From Gammaproteobacteria bacterium (lineage in GTDB: Bacteria; Pseudomonadota; Gammaproteobacteria; Thiotrichales; Thiotrichaceae), in the NCBI GenBank assembly GCA_018822845.1, contig JAHJJD010000003.1:17899-81898 (forward strand): a stretch of 64,000 bases of DNA, given 5' to 3'. Positions within the stretch are counted from its first letter, which is position 1. Every line of letters begins with the position of its first letter. A program made the position numbers and the translations under genes. Under the pieces are notes generated by a model that was not told the DNA's origin, made no database searches, and was given only the letters and a program-made list of their open reading frames with translations. Shown one piece after another: positions 9,198 through 17,898 of this stretch.

Positions 9198-9915
9198 GAA
9201 CCAGCGACAGGCTTGCTGCCAGCAACAAGCCGCCAATCAGGCGCGTCATCTGCACATGCGTCAAACCGGTGTGGACATGCCCACCCACATACAGCGCCCC
9301 CAGCATCAGCGGCAATGCCCCCAGCATCGTCCACCATACCGTATTCGCCAGCAACAGGCCCGCACCCAGGAACGTCACGATACGCACTGCACCTTCCAGA
9401 AAAAACAGTGCAGAAAACGTCGCCCGCAACAGGCTTTTGTCGTGGATGCGATGATTGAGGTAAATCACGTAAGGTGGCCCGCCCGTGCCAAACAAGCCAC
9501 CAATCGTCCCCCCGGCCAACGCCGCTGGCACAGCCCACCACTGCGAAACCGGTTTCTCACTCTTGATGTTCAACAGGCTGCGGATAGCAAAAATCAGTAC
9601 GAATAACGCCAACCCCAGCAGCATCGGCATAACCGGCAGATTCACCAGCAAATGGGTTCCTGCCACCACACCAACAATACTGAAAGGAATCAGCATTCCC
9701 ACTTCCCGCCATTGCACGCGCTTGAAATCCAGCCCGCCCATCACCAGTGAGGCGGTAAAATCCAGCAACAGGATGAGGGGCACAACGAATGTCAGCGGCA
9801 GGAACAAAGCCAGCAACGGTACGGCGATCAGGCCCGAACCAAAACCGGCGATGCCCCGGATGAAATACGCCAGCAGCACAATCGCCGCCGCAGCGGCATA
9901 TTGCCAGACCTCCAC
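9181..9915 (-). CDS. TauE/SafE family anion permease
   Basis: A 244-residue inner-membrane protein with about eight transmembrane helices. The TauE/SafE repeat features are visible: GIAGFGSGLIAVPLL in the first half and GGTIGGLFGTGGPPYVIYL in the second. The family exports sulfite, sulfoacetate or related organosulfur anions, or takes them up. This gene's own substrate is not known; in a sulfur oxidiser sulfite is an attractive guess. The start is GTG at 9915, overlapping the hisI stop by one base (TAGTG), so it is translationally coupled. Its 3' end overlaps the flippase gene. Confidence 0.82.
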   Translation of the reverse strand: MEVWQYAAAAAIVLLAYFIRGIAGFGSGLIAVPLLALFLPLTFVVPLILLLDFTASLVMGGLDFKRVQWREVGMLIPFSIVGVVAGTHLLVNLPVMPMLLGLALFVLIFAIRSLLNIKSEKPVSQWWAVPAALAGGTIGGLFGTGGPPYVIYLNHRIHDKSLLRATFSALFFLEGAVRIVTFLGAGLLLANTVWWTMLGALPLMLGALYVGGHVHTGLTHVQMTRLIGGLLLAASLSLVLKALS

Positions 9916-10304
9916 TAGGCGTAGAGTGTTTTGGGATCAATCAGCACTTCACGGTCAATAATGACCTGCCCACCTTCCACCTTGTTGTAGAAACAGGAAC
10001 GCCGCCCGGTATGGCAAGCCGGGCCAGTCTGGTCAACCAGCAGCAGGATGGTGTCAGCATCACAGTCGTAACGGAATTCCTTCAACACCTGCATCTGCCC
10101 GGAGGATTCACCCTTGCGCCAGAACTGGTTGCGCGAACGTGACCAGTAACAGACGCGCCCGGTTTGCAGGGTTTCCTCGATACTGGCGCGGTTCATCCAC
10201 GCCATCATCAGCACTTCGTTGCTGTCGTACTGCTGCGCAATTGCCGGAATCAGGCCGTCAGCATTGTATTTGAGGGAATCAAGCGCTTCGGCAAGAGCAG
10301 CCAT
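9915..10304 (-). CDS. hisI: Phosphoribosyl-AMP cyclohydrolase
   Basis: Third step of histidine biosynthesis, opening the purine ring of phosphoribosyl-AMP. The 129 residues carry the expected motifs: NADGLIPAIAQ, VLMMAWMN, GRVCYWSRSRNQFWRKGESSG, and the metal/cysteine region DCDADTILLLV...GPACHTGRRSCF. It is a stand-alone HisI with no HisE fused. Its ATG overlaps the DUF971 stop by one base. It is separated from other his genes and sits in the hslVU run. Confidence 0.95.
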   Translation of the reverse strand: MAALAEALDSLKYNADGLIPAIAQQYDSNEVLMMAWMNRASIEETLQTGRVCYWSRSRNQFWRKGESSGQMQVLKEFRYDCDADTILLLVDQTGPACHTGRRSCFYNKVEGGQVIIDREVLIDPKTLYA

Positions 10305-10669
10305 CAGATCACCTGCCCCGGCAATTTGCGTGTGTAGCCAGCCGCTTCCAGCTTGGCCAGGTATTCCGCCCAGTTCTGCTCCATGTTCCTGCCCAGATCG
10401 TACAACAGGTTCCAGTCGTAAATGCCACTGTCATGGTTGTCATCAAAGTACAACTGGATGGCGTAATGCCCGACCGGCTCGATGGCCTTGATGTTCACGT
10501 TTTCCTTGCCGATTTGCAGCTTTTCCTGCCCCGGCCCGTGCCCGCGTACTTCGGCGGAGGGGGAATTGACCCGCAGGTATTCACAGCTCAGGGCGTGCAC
10601 TTCGTCGCCCGGCCAGGTGATCAGCAGTTCGCGGGTTTTCTGGTTCAGGGTAATGTCGATCGGTGTCAT
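10304..10669 (-). CDS. DUF971 protein (gamma-butyrobetaine hydroxylase-like N-terminal domain)
   Basis: A 121-residue protein. It carries the DUF971 features LLITWPGDEVHALSCEYLRVNSPSAE near the start and HYAIQLYFDDNHDSGIYDWNLLYDLG near residues 75-100. In eukaryotes this fold precedes the dioxygenase domain of gamma-butyrobetaine hydroxylase; in proteobacteria the stand-alone form commonly follows hslVU, as here. The start MTPIDITLNQ at 10669 is preferred to an in-frame ATG at 10699, because the extra ten residues would be encoded by the palindromic repeat upstream. Confidence 0.87.
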   Translation of the reverse strand: MTPIDITLNQKTRELLITWPGDEVHALSCEYLRVNSPSAEVRGHGPGQEKLQIGKENVNIKAIEPVGHYAIQLYFDDNHDSGIYDWNLLYDLGRNMEQNWAEYLAKLEAAGYTRKLPGQVI

Positions 10670-10682
10670 GGCAAATCTCACA

Positions 10683-10752
10683 GTAGGGGCGTATTGCATA
10701 CGCCCTTGGCATTTTCAGGGTTCCAGCATGGGCGTATGCAATACGCCCCTAC
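10683..10752. repeat. Palindromic repeat between hslU and DUF971 gene
   Basis: Two perfect 23-base inverted arms, 10683-10705 and 10730-10752, with outer sequence GTAGGGGCGTATTGCATACG and a 24-base loop. The right arm overlaps the last codon end and TAG stop of hslU (10749-10751). Each arm also contains a short internal palindrome. It has the form of a dispersed intergenic MITE-like repeat. It differs in sequence from the GGGGAGAGGG-type elements elsewhere in the window. Confidence 0.9.
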
Positions 10753-12116
10753 AGGATGTAACGGCTCAGGTCTTCATCCTTGACCAGTTCGCCCAGCGTA
10801 TTGTTTACGTAATCAGCATCAACCGTCATCTGGTTTTCGCAATCCGGTGCATCGTACAGCACTTTTTCCAGCAAACGCTCAACCACGGTATGCAGGCGGC
10901 GCGCGCCGATATTCTCGGTGCGTTCGTTGACCTCGAAAGCGATTTCAGCAATGCGGCGCACCGCTTCCTGCGTGAAATGCAGTTCCACCCCTTCGGTTGC
11001 CAGCAGCCCCTGATACTGTTCGGTCAGGGAAGCATTCGGCTCGGTCAGGATGCGCTCGAAATCATTGGCGCTGAGGGCATCCATTTCTACACGAATAGGC
11101 AGGCGACCCTGTAATTCCGGTATTAAATCGGAGGGTTTGGCAACGTGGAATGCACCCGAGGCAATGAACAGGATATGGTCGGTCTTGACCATGCCGTATT
11201 TGGTGTTGACGGTGGAACCCTCAATCAGTGGCAGCAGATCACGCTGCACGCCTTCGCGGGAAACATCCGCCCCGCTGACCTGCCCGCTACGCGCCACCTT
11301 GTCGATTTCATCGATGAACACAATGCCGGTCTGTTCCACCGCAAACAGGGCGCGCTGCTTGAGGTCATCCTCGTTGACCATCTTGTGCGCCTCTTCCTCG
11401 GTCAGCACCTTGAGCGCATCCTTGATCTTCATCTTGCGTTTGCGCTTTTTGTGGCTGCCGATGTTCTGGAACATGCTTTGCAACTGACTGGCCATTTCCT
11501 CCATGCCCGGTGGGGTCATGATTTCCACGTTCGTGCCACCGACGGAAACATCCAGCTCGATTTCCTTGTCATCCAGCTCGCCTTCGCGCAGTTTCTTGCG
11601 GAATTTCTGCCGGGTGGCGGTATCTTCACGTGCCGGTTTGGCGGATTCATCTTCGCCGCCAGAAAGCCATTCGTTGACCGGCGTTTCCTTACGCGGCGCA
11701 GGCAGGAGGATGTCAAGGATACGTTCTTCAGCCGCCTCCTGCGCACGGTAGTTGACCTTTTCCACTTCCTGTTCGCGTAACATTTTCATCGCCATGTCGG
11801 CCAGGTCACGGATAATGGAATCAACTTCCTTGCCCACGTAACCGACTTCGGTGAACTTGGTGGCTTCGACCTTAATGAAGGGCGCATTGGCGAGGCGCGC
11901 CAGGCGGCGGGCGATTTCGGTCTTGCCCACCCCGGTCGGGCCAATCATGAGGATATTTTTCGGGGTAACTTCGTGGCGCAGCACATCATCCAGTTGCTGA
12001 CGACGCCAGCGGTTACGCAGGGCAATGGCGACGGAACGCTTGGCCTTGTCCTGACCAATGACGTGTTTGTCCAGTTCCTGGACGATTTCGCGGGGAGTCA
12101 TGGTGGAAACGGCCAT
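10749..12116 (-). CDS. hslU: ATP-dependent protease ATPase subunit HslU
   Basis: AAA+ unfoldase partner of HslV in the cytoplasm. Walker [10 protein letters not shown] is near residue 59. The intermediate domain follows, with a charged stretch around residues 130-250. Walker B VFIDEIDK and the sensor/arginine-finger region come next. The C-terminus EDLSRYIL is the conserved tail that inserts into HslV. Length 455 residues is typical. The ATG overlaps the hslV stop by one base (TAATG). The stop codon lies within the right arm of a palindromic repeat, yet the essential C-terminal residues are intact. Confidence 0.96.
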   Translation of the reverse strand: MAVSTMTPREIVQELDKHVIGQDKAKRSVAIALRNRWRRQQLDDVLRHEVTPKNILMIGPTGVGKTEIARRLARLANAPFIKVEATKFTEVGYVGKEVDSIIRDLADMAMKMLREQEVEKVNYRAQEAAEERILDILLPAPRKETPVNEWLSGGEDESAKPAREDTATRQKFRKKLREGELDDKEIELDVSVGGTNVEIMTPPGMEEMASQLQSMFQNIGSHKKRKRKMKIKDALKVLTEEEAHKMVNEDDLKQRALFAVEQTGIVFIDEIDKVARSGQVSGADVSREGVQRDLLPLIEGSTVNTKYGMVKTDHILFIASGAFHVAKPSDLIPELQGRLPIRVEMDALSANDFERILTEPNASLTEQYQGLLATEGVELHFTQEAVRRIAEIAFEVNERTENIGARRLHTVVERLLEKVLYDAPDCENQMTVDADYVNNTLGELVKDEDLSRYIL

Positions 12117-12649
12117 TACAGTTCCTCGATGGTCAGATTATGGTTGCTGTAAATACAGATGTCAGCGGCGATATGTAAGCCTTTTTCGACGATTTCACGT
12201 GCCGTCAGCTCGGTGTTTTCCAGCAATGCACGCGCGCCAGCGAGGGCGAAGGAACCGCCTGAGCCAATCGCAATCAGGTCATTTTCCTGCTCCACTACGT
12301 CGCCGTTGCCAGTGATCAACAGGGAAGCAGTGGCGTCGGCCACGATCAGTAACGCTTCGAGGCGGCGCAACATGCGGTCAGTACGCCAATCCTTGGCCAG
12401 CTCTACCGCAGCGCGGGTGAGGTTACCGTTATGCGCCTGCAACTTGCTTTCAAAGCGTTCAAACAGGGTAAAAGCGTCAGCAGTACCGCCAGCAAAACCG
12501 GCCAGCACCTTGTCGTTATAGAGACGGCGAACCTTGCGGGCATTGCCCTTGAGCATGGTGTTGCCCAGCGTGACTTGTCCATCACCACCTACGACAACCT
12601 TGCCGTCGCGGCGCACGCTTAATATGGTGGTACCTCTGTATTGTTCCAA
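12116..12649 (-). CDS. hslV: ATP-dependent protease proteolytic subunit HslV
   Basis: Threonine protease that forms the core of HslVU. I choose a TTG start at 12649, giving [14 protein letters not shown], because it matches the short propeptide of homologs before the catalytic threonine. GGAG also lies about seven bases upstream. An ATG at 12691 would add 14 unsupported residues. Other family landmarks are [36 protein letters not shown] and [14 protein letters not shown]. The predicted length is 177 residues. Confidence 0.93.
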   Translation of the reverse strand: MEQYRGTTILSVRRDGKVVVGGDGQVTLGNTMLKGNARKVRRLYNDKVLAGFAGGTADAFTLFERFESKLQAHNGNLTRAAVELAKDWRTDRMLRRLEALLIVADATASLLITGNGDVVEQENDLIAIGSGGSFALAGARALLENTELTAREIVEKGLHIAADICIYSNHNLTIEEL

Positions 12650-12750
12650 AATCTGCTCCAGATGGGTAATTCTGCCATAGGGTGAGGGCACAAACCGCCA
12701 ATTTCAAGGGCTGGGGCTAACCCGCATCACCTGATAAAAATTATTGTTTA

Positions 12751-12779
12751 GTAAATAATCCAACCAAGTGTACTATACT
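12751..12779 (+). promoter_or_regulatory. Possible promoter for the 39-residue ORF
   Basis: A TATACT box at 12774-12779 is a good -10 match, but the hexamer 17 bases upstream (GTAAAT at 12751) is a poor -35. The region between the hslV start and the small gene holds nothing else clear. Confidence 0.3.
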
Positions 12780-12889
12780 GTCTGAGTTGAGGTATTTTCC
12801 CTTAAACTTCAATGGGTTGTTTGTACCACATTGTTGTTTTAATGCCACAATTAGTCCATTGTTCAAGCCAAGCCTCAAGGAGGTGCAGC

Positions 12890-13009
12890 ATGAGTATTAT
12901 CGGCATGGTAATTTTTGCCACCATCGTCGTAGCCACCTGCTACGCGACACGCTGCCTACACCGTGGTGCCGGGCGTGACCTTCCGCGCGAAATCAAGCGG
13001 ACATTTTGA
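12890..13009 (+). CDS. Small single-pass membrane protein, 39 residues
   Basis: Encodes MSIIGMVIFATIVVATCYAT, then a basic tail ending REIKRTF. AAGGAGG at 12878-12884 is an ideal Shine-Dalgarno six bases before the ATG, which is the main reason to accept so short a gene. Residues 3-18 form one transmembrane helix with a positively charged C-terminal side, so the tail is probably cytoplasmic. A hairpin terminator follows about 70 bases later. No family is recognised. Confidence 0.6.
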   Translation: MSIIGMVIFATIVVATCYATRCLHRGAGRDLPREIKRTF

Positions 13010-13081
13010 TACGCCAACACGGTAATCCCGAAGACCTGACAAAAACAAATCTTTAGAGAGCCTCCCACCAAAAAAAATCAC

Positions 13082-13102
13082 CTGCCCGCACCGCGCGGGC
13101 AG
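13082..13102. terminator. Bidirectional rho-independent terminator
   Basis: Stem CTGCCCGC / GCGGGCAG with a five-base loop. On the plus strand it is followed by TGTTTTAT. On the minus strand it is followed by GTGATTTTTTTT. It would end the small membrane gene from one side and the dct-dld-dat operon from the other. Confidence 0.8.
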
Positions 13103-13117
13103 TGTTTTATCCGGGCT

Positions 13118-13981
13118 TTATTCTGCCAGGAGCAGCGCGGTTTGCAGGTACAACTCCCGCAAGCGGCGCGTCAGACTGCCCGGCTTGCCATTCCCCAGCA
13201 CATGTCCGTCGATACTCACCACGGGTAGCACGAAAGCGGATGCACCCGTGCTGAAAGCTTCCGCTGCGACATAGGCTTCCGCCAGCGTAAAGCTGCGTTC
13301 TTCCAGCATCAGGCTCTGCTCATTCGCCAGTTTCAGCACGGCGGCGCGGGTAATGCCATGCAAAATATCGTTGCCGAGGTGGCGGGTAACGATTTTTCCA
13401 TCCTGGGTGATGATAAAGGCGTTGTTGGCGGTGCCTTCGGTGACGTAACCGTTTTCGACCAGCCAGGCGTCATCCGCCCCTGCATTGATGGCCTGTTGCT
13501 TGGCCAGCGAAGCAGGCAGCAGCATGGTGGTCTTGATATCGCGCCGCTGCCAGCGGATATCGTCCACGCTGATGACGCAGATACCGCGTTCCGCCAACGG
13601 ATTATTGCGTAACGCGGCAGTTTGCGTGAACAGGATCAGGCTGGGCGTGGCGTCCTGCGGAATGGCGAAACTGCGCTCGGGAACCATGCCACGGGTCACT
13701 TGCAGGTAGAGGATGCCTTCCTGCAAACCGTTGCGGCGGATCACTTCGCGCTGGATTTCCACCAGTTGCAGCGGCGTTACCGGCAGCTTCATGCCCAGTT
13801 CGGCGAGGGAACGTTGCAGGCGGATGAGGTGGGCGGGGTTGTCGATCATTTTGCCGTCGAGCACGGAGGTGACTTCGTACACACCATCAGCGAACAGGAA
13901 GCCACGGTCGAAAATGGAAAGTTTTGCCTCGGCAGCGGGCAGGTATTCGCCGTTGAGGTAGACGCAGGAATTATTATTCAT
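13118..13981 (-). CDS. dat: D-amino-acid aminotransferase-like class IV transaminase
   Basis: PLP enzyme of fold class IV, 287 residues. The PLP lysine is K150 in RDIKTTMLLPASLAK. The opening YLNGEYLPAAEAKLSIFDRGFLFADGVYE and VTEGTANNAFII are typical of D-amino-acid and branched-chain transaminases. The short length and the KTTMLLPA context favour D-amino-acid transaminase (D-alanine + 2-oxoglutarate = pyruvate + D-glutamate), but a branched-chain or aminodeoxychorismate-lyase activity cannot be excluded. It lies 51 bp after dld on the same strand and before a terminator. It is therefore probably the last gene of the lactate operon, which would tie D-alanine to the pyruvate pool. Confidence 0.8.
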   Translation of the reverse strand: MNNNSCVYLNGEYLPAAEAKLSIFDRGFLFADGVYEVTSVLDGKMIDNPAHLIRLQRSLAELGMKLPVTPLQLVEIQREVIRRNGLQEGILYLQVTRGMVPERSFAIPQDATPSLILFTQTAALRNNPLAERGICVISVDDIRWQRRDIKTTMLLPASLAKQQAINAGADDAWLVENGYVTEGTANNAFIITQDGKIVTRHLGNDILHGITRAAVLKLANEQSLMLEERSFTLAEAYVAAEAFSTGASAFVLPVVSIDGHVLGNGKPGSLTRRLRELYLQTALLLAE

Positions 13982-14032
13982 TTAGCAGATCCATGACGGT
14001 TTACACCGCCATGATCATACGCCACACCGCGC

Positions 14033-15736
14033 TTAGCCGCAGCAGCTGCAATTGCGCCTGTATTTCTCCATCTTCCCAATCCCCGGATTAAACGTATTGG
14101 TCGGATCAAGCCGCTTGTAAAACTCGCGCAAACCACTTTCCGCCTCATACAAATGCCCGACATTATGCTCCGCCGGATATTTCGCCCCCCGCGTATCCAG
14201 CAATGCCAGCATCGCCTTTTTCACCGCCTTCGCATCCGCCCCCTTTTTCAGAATGTAATCCTGATGGAAAACGTGGCACATGAAATGTCCGTAATACAAC
14301 GTCTGTTCCAGTTGGCTGCTGATGCTTTCCGGCAGTTGCTCCACCCAGTTTTCGTCATTGCGGCGCAGGGCAATGTCGAGCGCGAGGATAGCCCCGACCC
14401 GCTGGCTGTGTACGGTCTGGTAGCGGATGGCCGCCCCCGCTGCGGCGAAACGTTGCAGGTAAGCCTTGCTGGCTTCCTCCGACGTACATTCAAAATAGCC
14501 GCCTGCATTGGCGGGGTCGGCAAAGAATCCCGGCAGGAACGCCCGCGCCTCGGCAATGCCGCCATCGCTCATTTTCAGGATCAGGTGATGCTCATAGCGG
14601 TCGCGGAATGCCAGCAAGCGTTGCGGCAAATGCTGCGGAAACAGACAGCTTGCCCCCTGCATCACCCGGTCGCTGAGGAATTTTGGCAGCAGCGGCAGCT
14701 TGTTCAGGGTCGCATCGGTGCGCCCCTTGATGGCGAACAGCTTCGGCATCCAGTCGGTGCCCAGCTTTTCAATGGTGAGGAAAGTATCCTTGCCATATTT
14801 TTCGGCGATGTTGAAGATGTCACGGTGCATGTATTCACCCACATCCGGCACATTTGCAAACTGGCCCAGCAGGTGGCGGCGCAAGCGGGTCAGCACCTGT
14901 GGGTCATTGGTACCGATGTAGAAAGTTTGCTCCTGTTGCGCCACCGGAAACGTATCCAGCCGCACGGCAAACACCGCGACTTTCCCTGCGCAGCCGCTGG
15001 CCTCGAACAAGCGGCGTTCGTCGGCGTTGAAACGTGCCGGAGTGGCAGCATCGACATCGCGCAGGCGTTCCACATATTCACGGTCAGACGCCAGTTTGCC
15101 GCCGTCATCCACCCCATCCTTGACGAAATCGCCAGACGCCAGCCGGGTAAGGATTTCCTCCGGTGTCTCCCCCAGTTCCACGCCCAGATGGTTGACCAGT
15201 TCCAGTTTCCCCAGCGCGTTGACCCGCGCAAACAGCGCCATTTCGGTATAGGCCGGACCACGCTTGACCAGCGCCCCGCCGGAATTGTTCGCCACCCCGC
15301 CGACAATCGACGCGCCCAAACAGGACGAACCGATCACCGAATGCGGCGCACGCTTCAACGGCTTGAGCAGCTTTTCCAGCTTGTGCAAGGTCGCGCCGGG
15401 AAAACCCAACACCTGTTCGCCACCATTCAGCAGCACCAGATCATCCATCGCCAGCGTATTGATCACCACCACTTCCCGGTCGTAATCCTCGCCGCTGGGA
15501 GTGGAGCCTTCCGTCAGACCAGTGTTGGCCGCTTGCATGATGATGATGACGTTTGCGTCCACACAGGCTTGCAGCACCTGCCACAGCTTCAACAGCGAAT
15601 CAGGAAACACCACCGCCAACGCACTGCCACCGCCGGAACGGAAGCCGGTGCGGTAGTGTTCGGTGCGGCGCTGGTTGGTGGCAACTTTTTCATTGCCCAC
15701 AATCGACTGAAGTCTGGAAATGAGGGAATGATTCAT
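14033..15736 (-). CDS. dld: Quinone-dependent D-lactate dehydrogenase
   Basis: FAD-linked, membrane-associated oxidase of D-lactate to pyruvate. The FAD-binding type 4 domain spans roughly residues 15-250, with MQAANTGLTEGSTPSG and SSCLGASIVGGVANNSGG. The membrane-binding and C-terminal Dld domain follows, including EKYGKDTFLTIEKLGTDWMPKLFA and the late motif KYPAEHNVGHLYEA. The start MNHSLISRL at 15736 is preferred to an upstream ATG, because that extension has no family match and overlaps the end of dctM. AGGGGGC lies before the chosen ATG. The C-terminus carries an unusual cysteine cluster, CSCCG. It is 10 bp after dctM. Confidence 0.92.
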   Translation of the reverse strand: MNHSLISRLQSIVGNEKVATNQRRTEHYRTGFRSGGGSALAVVFPDSLLKLWQVLQACVDANVIIIMQAANTGLTEGSTPSGEDYDREVVVINTLAMDDLVLLNGGEQVLGFPGATLHKLEKLLKPLKRAPHSVIGSSCLGASIVGGVANNSGGALVKRGPAYTEMALFARVNALGKLELVNHLGVELGETPEEILTRLASGDFVKDGVDDGGKLASDREYVERLRDVDAATPARFNADERRLFEASGCAGKVAVFAVRLDTFPVAQQEQTFYIGTNDPQVLTRLRRHLLGQFANVPDVGEYMHRDIFNIAEKYGKDTFLTIEKLGTDWMPKLFAIKGRTDATLNKLPLLPKFLSDRVMQGASCLFPQHLPQRLLAFRDRYEHHLILKMSDGGIAEARAFLPGFFADPANAGGYFECTSEEASKAYLQRFAAAGAAIRYQTVHSQRVGAILALDIALRRNDENWVEQLPESISSQLEQTLYYGHFMCHVFHQDYILKKGADAKAVKKAMLALLDTRGAKYPAEHNVGHLYEAESGLREFYKRLDPTNTFNPGIGKMEKYRRNCSCCG

Positions 15737-15746
15737 GCAACGCCCC

Positions 15747-17141
15747 CTACTTATTCGCGTAAGCCACCGACGGCAGCCACGTGACAATATCCGGGAACAA
15801 GAACACAATCGCCAACCCGATCAATTGCAGGATAATGAACGGCACCACGCCCTTGTAAATATCCAGCAGCGTCACCCCCGGCGGGCAAACGCCTTTCAGG
15901 TAGAACAACGCAAACCCGACCGGTGGCGTCAGGAAGGAAGTCTGCAAGGTCACCGCCACCAGCAGCGCGAACCACACCAGTTCCGGCTTATCGACTACAC
16001 CATGCCCATCCACGCCCAGCTCCATCGCCCCCACCACCGGAGCCAGCAACGGCAGCATGATCAGGGTGATTTCGATCCAGTCGAGGAAGAAACCCAACAG
16101 GAACACGATAAACAGGATGAAAATGACCAGCCCATAGCCTTCAAACGGTAGCCCGGTGAGGATGTCTTCCACGAATTCATCGCCACCCAGCTCGCGCAAC
16201 ACCAGCGCAAACACGGTCGCACCCACGAAAATGGCGAAAATGTAAGCCGAGGTGTTGAAGGTGTTGACCACCACCTCCTTCATCACCGCCCAGTCCAGCT
16301 TGCGGTAAGCCAGCGCCATCACGGTTGCACCCACTGCGCCAATCCCGGAAGCTTCCGTGACCGTGGCAATCCCGGCAAACACCGAACCCAGCACTGCCAG
16401 GATCATCCCCGCAGGCGGCAGGATGTCGAGGAACACGCGCCCAATCAGCTTCCAGTCGGTTTTGGTATTGTGGTCAGCCGCAAACGGCACATTTTCCGGC
16501 TTCAGCAAACCGTACACAAAGATGTAGCCCACATACAGCAGGCCCAGCAACAGGCCGGGGAACACCGCCCCCATGAACAAATCGCCTACCGACAGCGCCA
16601 ACTGGTCGCCCATCACCACCAGCATGATGCTCGGCGGAATCAGGATGCCTAAACAACCCGCGCTCGCCACCGTACCCAGCGCCAGCGTCTTGCTGTAGTT
16701 CTGTTGCATCATCACCGGCAGTGACATCAGCCCCAGCAACACCACCGACGCACCGATAATCCCGGTGGAAGCCGCCAGAATGATCCCGATCAGTGTCACT
16801 GTAATGGCAAGACCACCGCGCACATTGCCGAACAGCCGCTGCATCGAATACATCATGCGTTCAGCCACACCGGACTTGTCCAGCATCAGCCCCATGAAAA
16901 TGAACATCGGCAAGGCCACCAGCACCCAGTTGTCCATGATGCTGAAAATACGCCCGACTGCCAGCCCCAGCGTGGAATAATCCAGCCCGGTTACCGTATC
17001 CAGATACTCATCGGACAAATAGCCAATGCCCGTAAACAGGATCGCAATCCCCCCCAGCACCCACGCCACCGGGTAACCGCTAAACAGCAGCAGGATGAAA
17101 CTGGCGAACATCGCCACCACCAGGACTTCATTGGTATCCAT
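15747..17141 (-). CDS. dctM: TRAP transporter large permease (DctM-type)
   Basis: Inner-membrane ion-coupled carrier subunit of a TRAP uptake system, 464 residues, about 12 transmembrane helices. Typical features are DNWVLVALPMFIFMGLMLDKSG, GASVVLLGLMSLPVM, and CLGILIPPSIMLVVMGDQ, a DctM signature. ATG at 17141 is chosen over GTG at 17144: it overlaps the dctQ stop as TGATG and has GGAGGAC at ideal spacing. The neighbours dctQ, dctP and dld suggest that lactate or a similar monocarboxylate is the substrate. Confidence 0.93.
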   Translation of the reverse strand: MDTNEVLVVAMFASFILLLFSGYPVAWVLGGIAILFTGIGYLSDEYLDTVTGLDYSTLGLAVGRIFSIMDNWVLVALPMFIFMGLMLDKSGVAERMMYSMQRLFGNVRGGLAITVTLIGIILAASTGIIGASVVLLGLMSLPVMMQQNYSKTLALGTVASAGCLGILIPPSIMLVVMGDQLALSVGDLFMGAVFPGLLLGLLYVGYIFVYGLLKPENVPFAADHNTKTDWKLIGRVFLDILPPAGMILAVLGSVFAGIATVTEASGIGAVGATVMALAYRKLDWAVMKEVVVNTFNTSAYIFAIFVGATVFALVLRELGGDEFVEDILTGLPFEGYGLVIFILFIVFLLGFFLDWIEITLIMLPLLAPVVGAMELGVDGHGVVDKPELVWFALLVAVTLQTSFLTPPVGFALFYLKGVCPPGVTLLDIYKGVVPFIILQLIGLAIVFLFPDIVTWLPSVAYANK

Positions 17142-17764
17142 CACTTGTCCTCCCCGTCATGCTCATGCGCCTGCACACTGAACAGGTGACGCAGTAATGA
17201 AACCCGCCCGGAAATTTCCGGCTCCTGCTCTTCCCCCTTGTGCAACAGCAACAGGATGGATTGCAGCAGACGCGCCAGCGCCGCCACGAACAGCAGGAAA
17301 AAACTCAATGGAACAACTGACTTGACGATCCAGCGGTTACCCAGACCGGTCGGGCTGGAAGAGGATTCGCCAATTTCGTAGGCTTGCCACACCCAGGCAA
17401 GGCTATGGTGGAAAATGACGATGATGAATGGCAGCAACAGGAACAGGATGCCCAGAATTTCAATCACATGCCGCGTATTCGCCGACAAGTGCATGTGCAC
17501 CAGATCCACCCGGATGTGGGTATCATTGGTCATGGCATAACTCAGGCCAAACATGATACCGACTGCGTAGAATTGCCAGATCAGCTCTTCCAGTGCCACC
17601 AGACCGTGATTAAAACCGTAACGCAGCACCACCTGTGCCAGAATGACCGCAATCACCACCACATTGATCCACGCCGCCACATGGCCGATCGCACGTACCA
17701 GACCGTTCAGCCTGTCGACCACCGGAATGCGGTACAGCGGCTCAAAGCCAGTTTGCATACCCAT
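17141..17764 (-). CDS. dctQ: TRAP transporter small permease (DctQ-type)
   Basis: Four-helix inner-membrane partner of DctM, 207 residues. It contains VALEELIWQFYAVGIMFGLSYAM followed by DTHIRVDLVHMHLS, the usual DctQ core. GGAGGTG precedes the ATG. The C-terminal tail is charged (HEHDGED). It lies between dctP and dctM. A palindromic repeat separates it from dctP, so the periplasmic protein may be made in excess over the membrane subunits. Confidence 0.9.
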   Translation of the reverse strand: MGMQTGFEPLYRIPVVDRLNGLVRAIGHVAAWINVVVIAVILAQVVLRYGFNHGLVALEELIWQFYAVGIMFGLSYAMTNDTHIRVDLVHMHLSANTRHVIEILGILFLLLPFIIVIFHHSLAWVWQAYEIGESSSSPTGLGNRWIVKSVVPLSFFLLFVAALARLLQSILLLLHKGEEQEPEISGRVSLLRHLFSVQAHEHDGEDK

Positions 17765-17780
17765 GTTTCACCTCCGTATT

Positions 17781-17889
17781 ACCCCCCATCCCCAGCCCTT
17801 CCCCCGCAAGGGGTGAAGGGAGCAAGAGAAAAGAAGGGAGTGCTTCTTGTTCCCTCCCCCCTTGCGGGGGAGGGTTAGGGTGGGGGGAA
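17781..17889. repeat. Double-hairpin palindromic element, intergenic copy
   Basis: Imperfect inverted repeat of about 109 bp between dctP and dctQ. Left arm begins ACCCCCCATCCCCAGCCC; right arm ends GGGTTAGGGTGGGGGG. Each arm contains its own hairpin with a CAAG or CTTG core (CCCCCGCAAGGGG and CCCCTTGCGGGGG). The spacer AGCAAGAGAAAAGAA is close to that of the glk copy at 42674-42774, so the two belong to one family. Confidence 0.85.
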
Positions 17890-17898
17890 TTCCCCCTG

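Noticed and set aside
14153..15784. Long open frame antisense to dld (543 codons)
   Set aside because: Its sequence is His/Gln/Arg-rich with no family features; dld on the other strand is clearly real.
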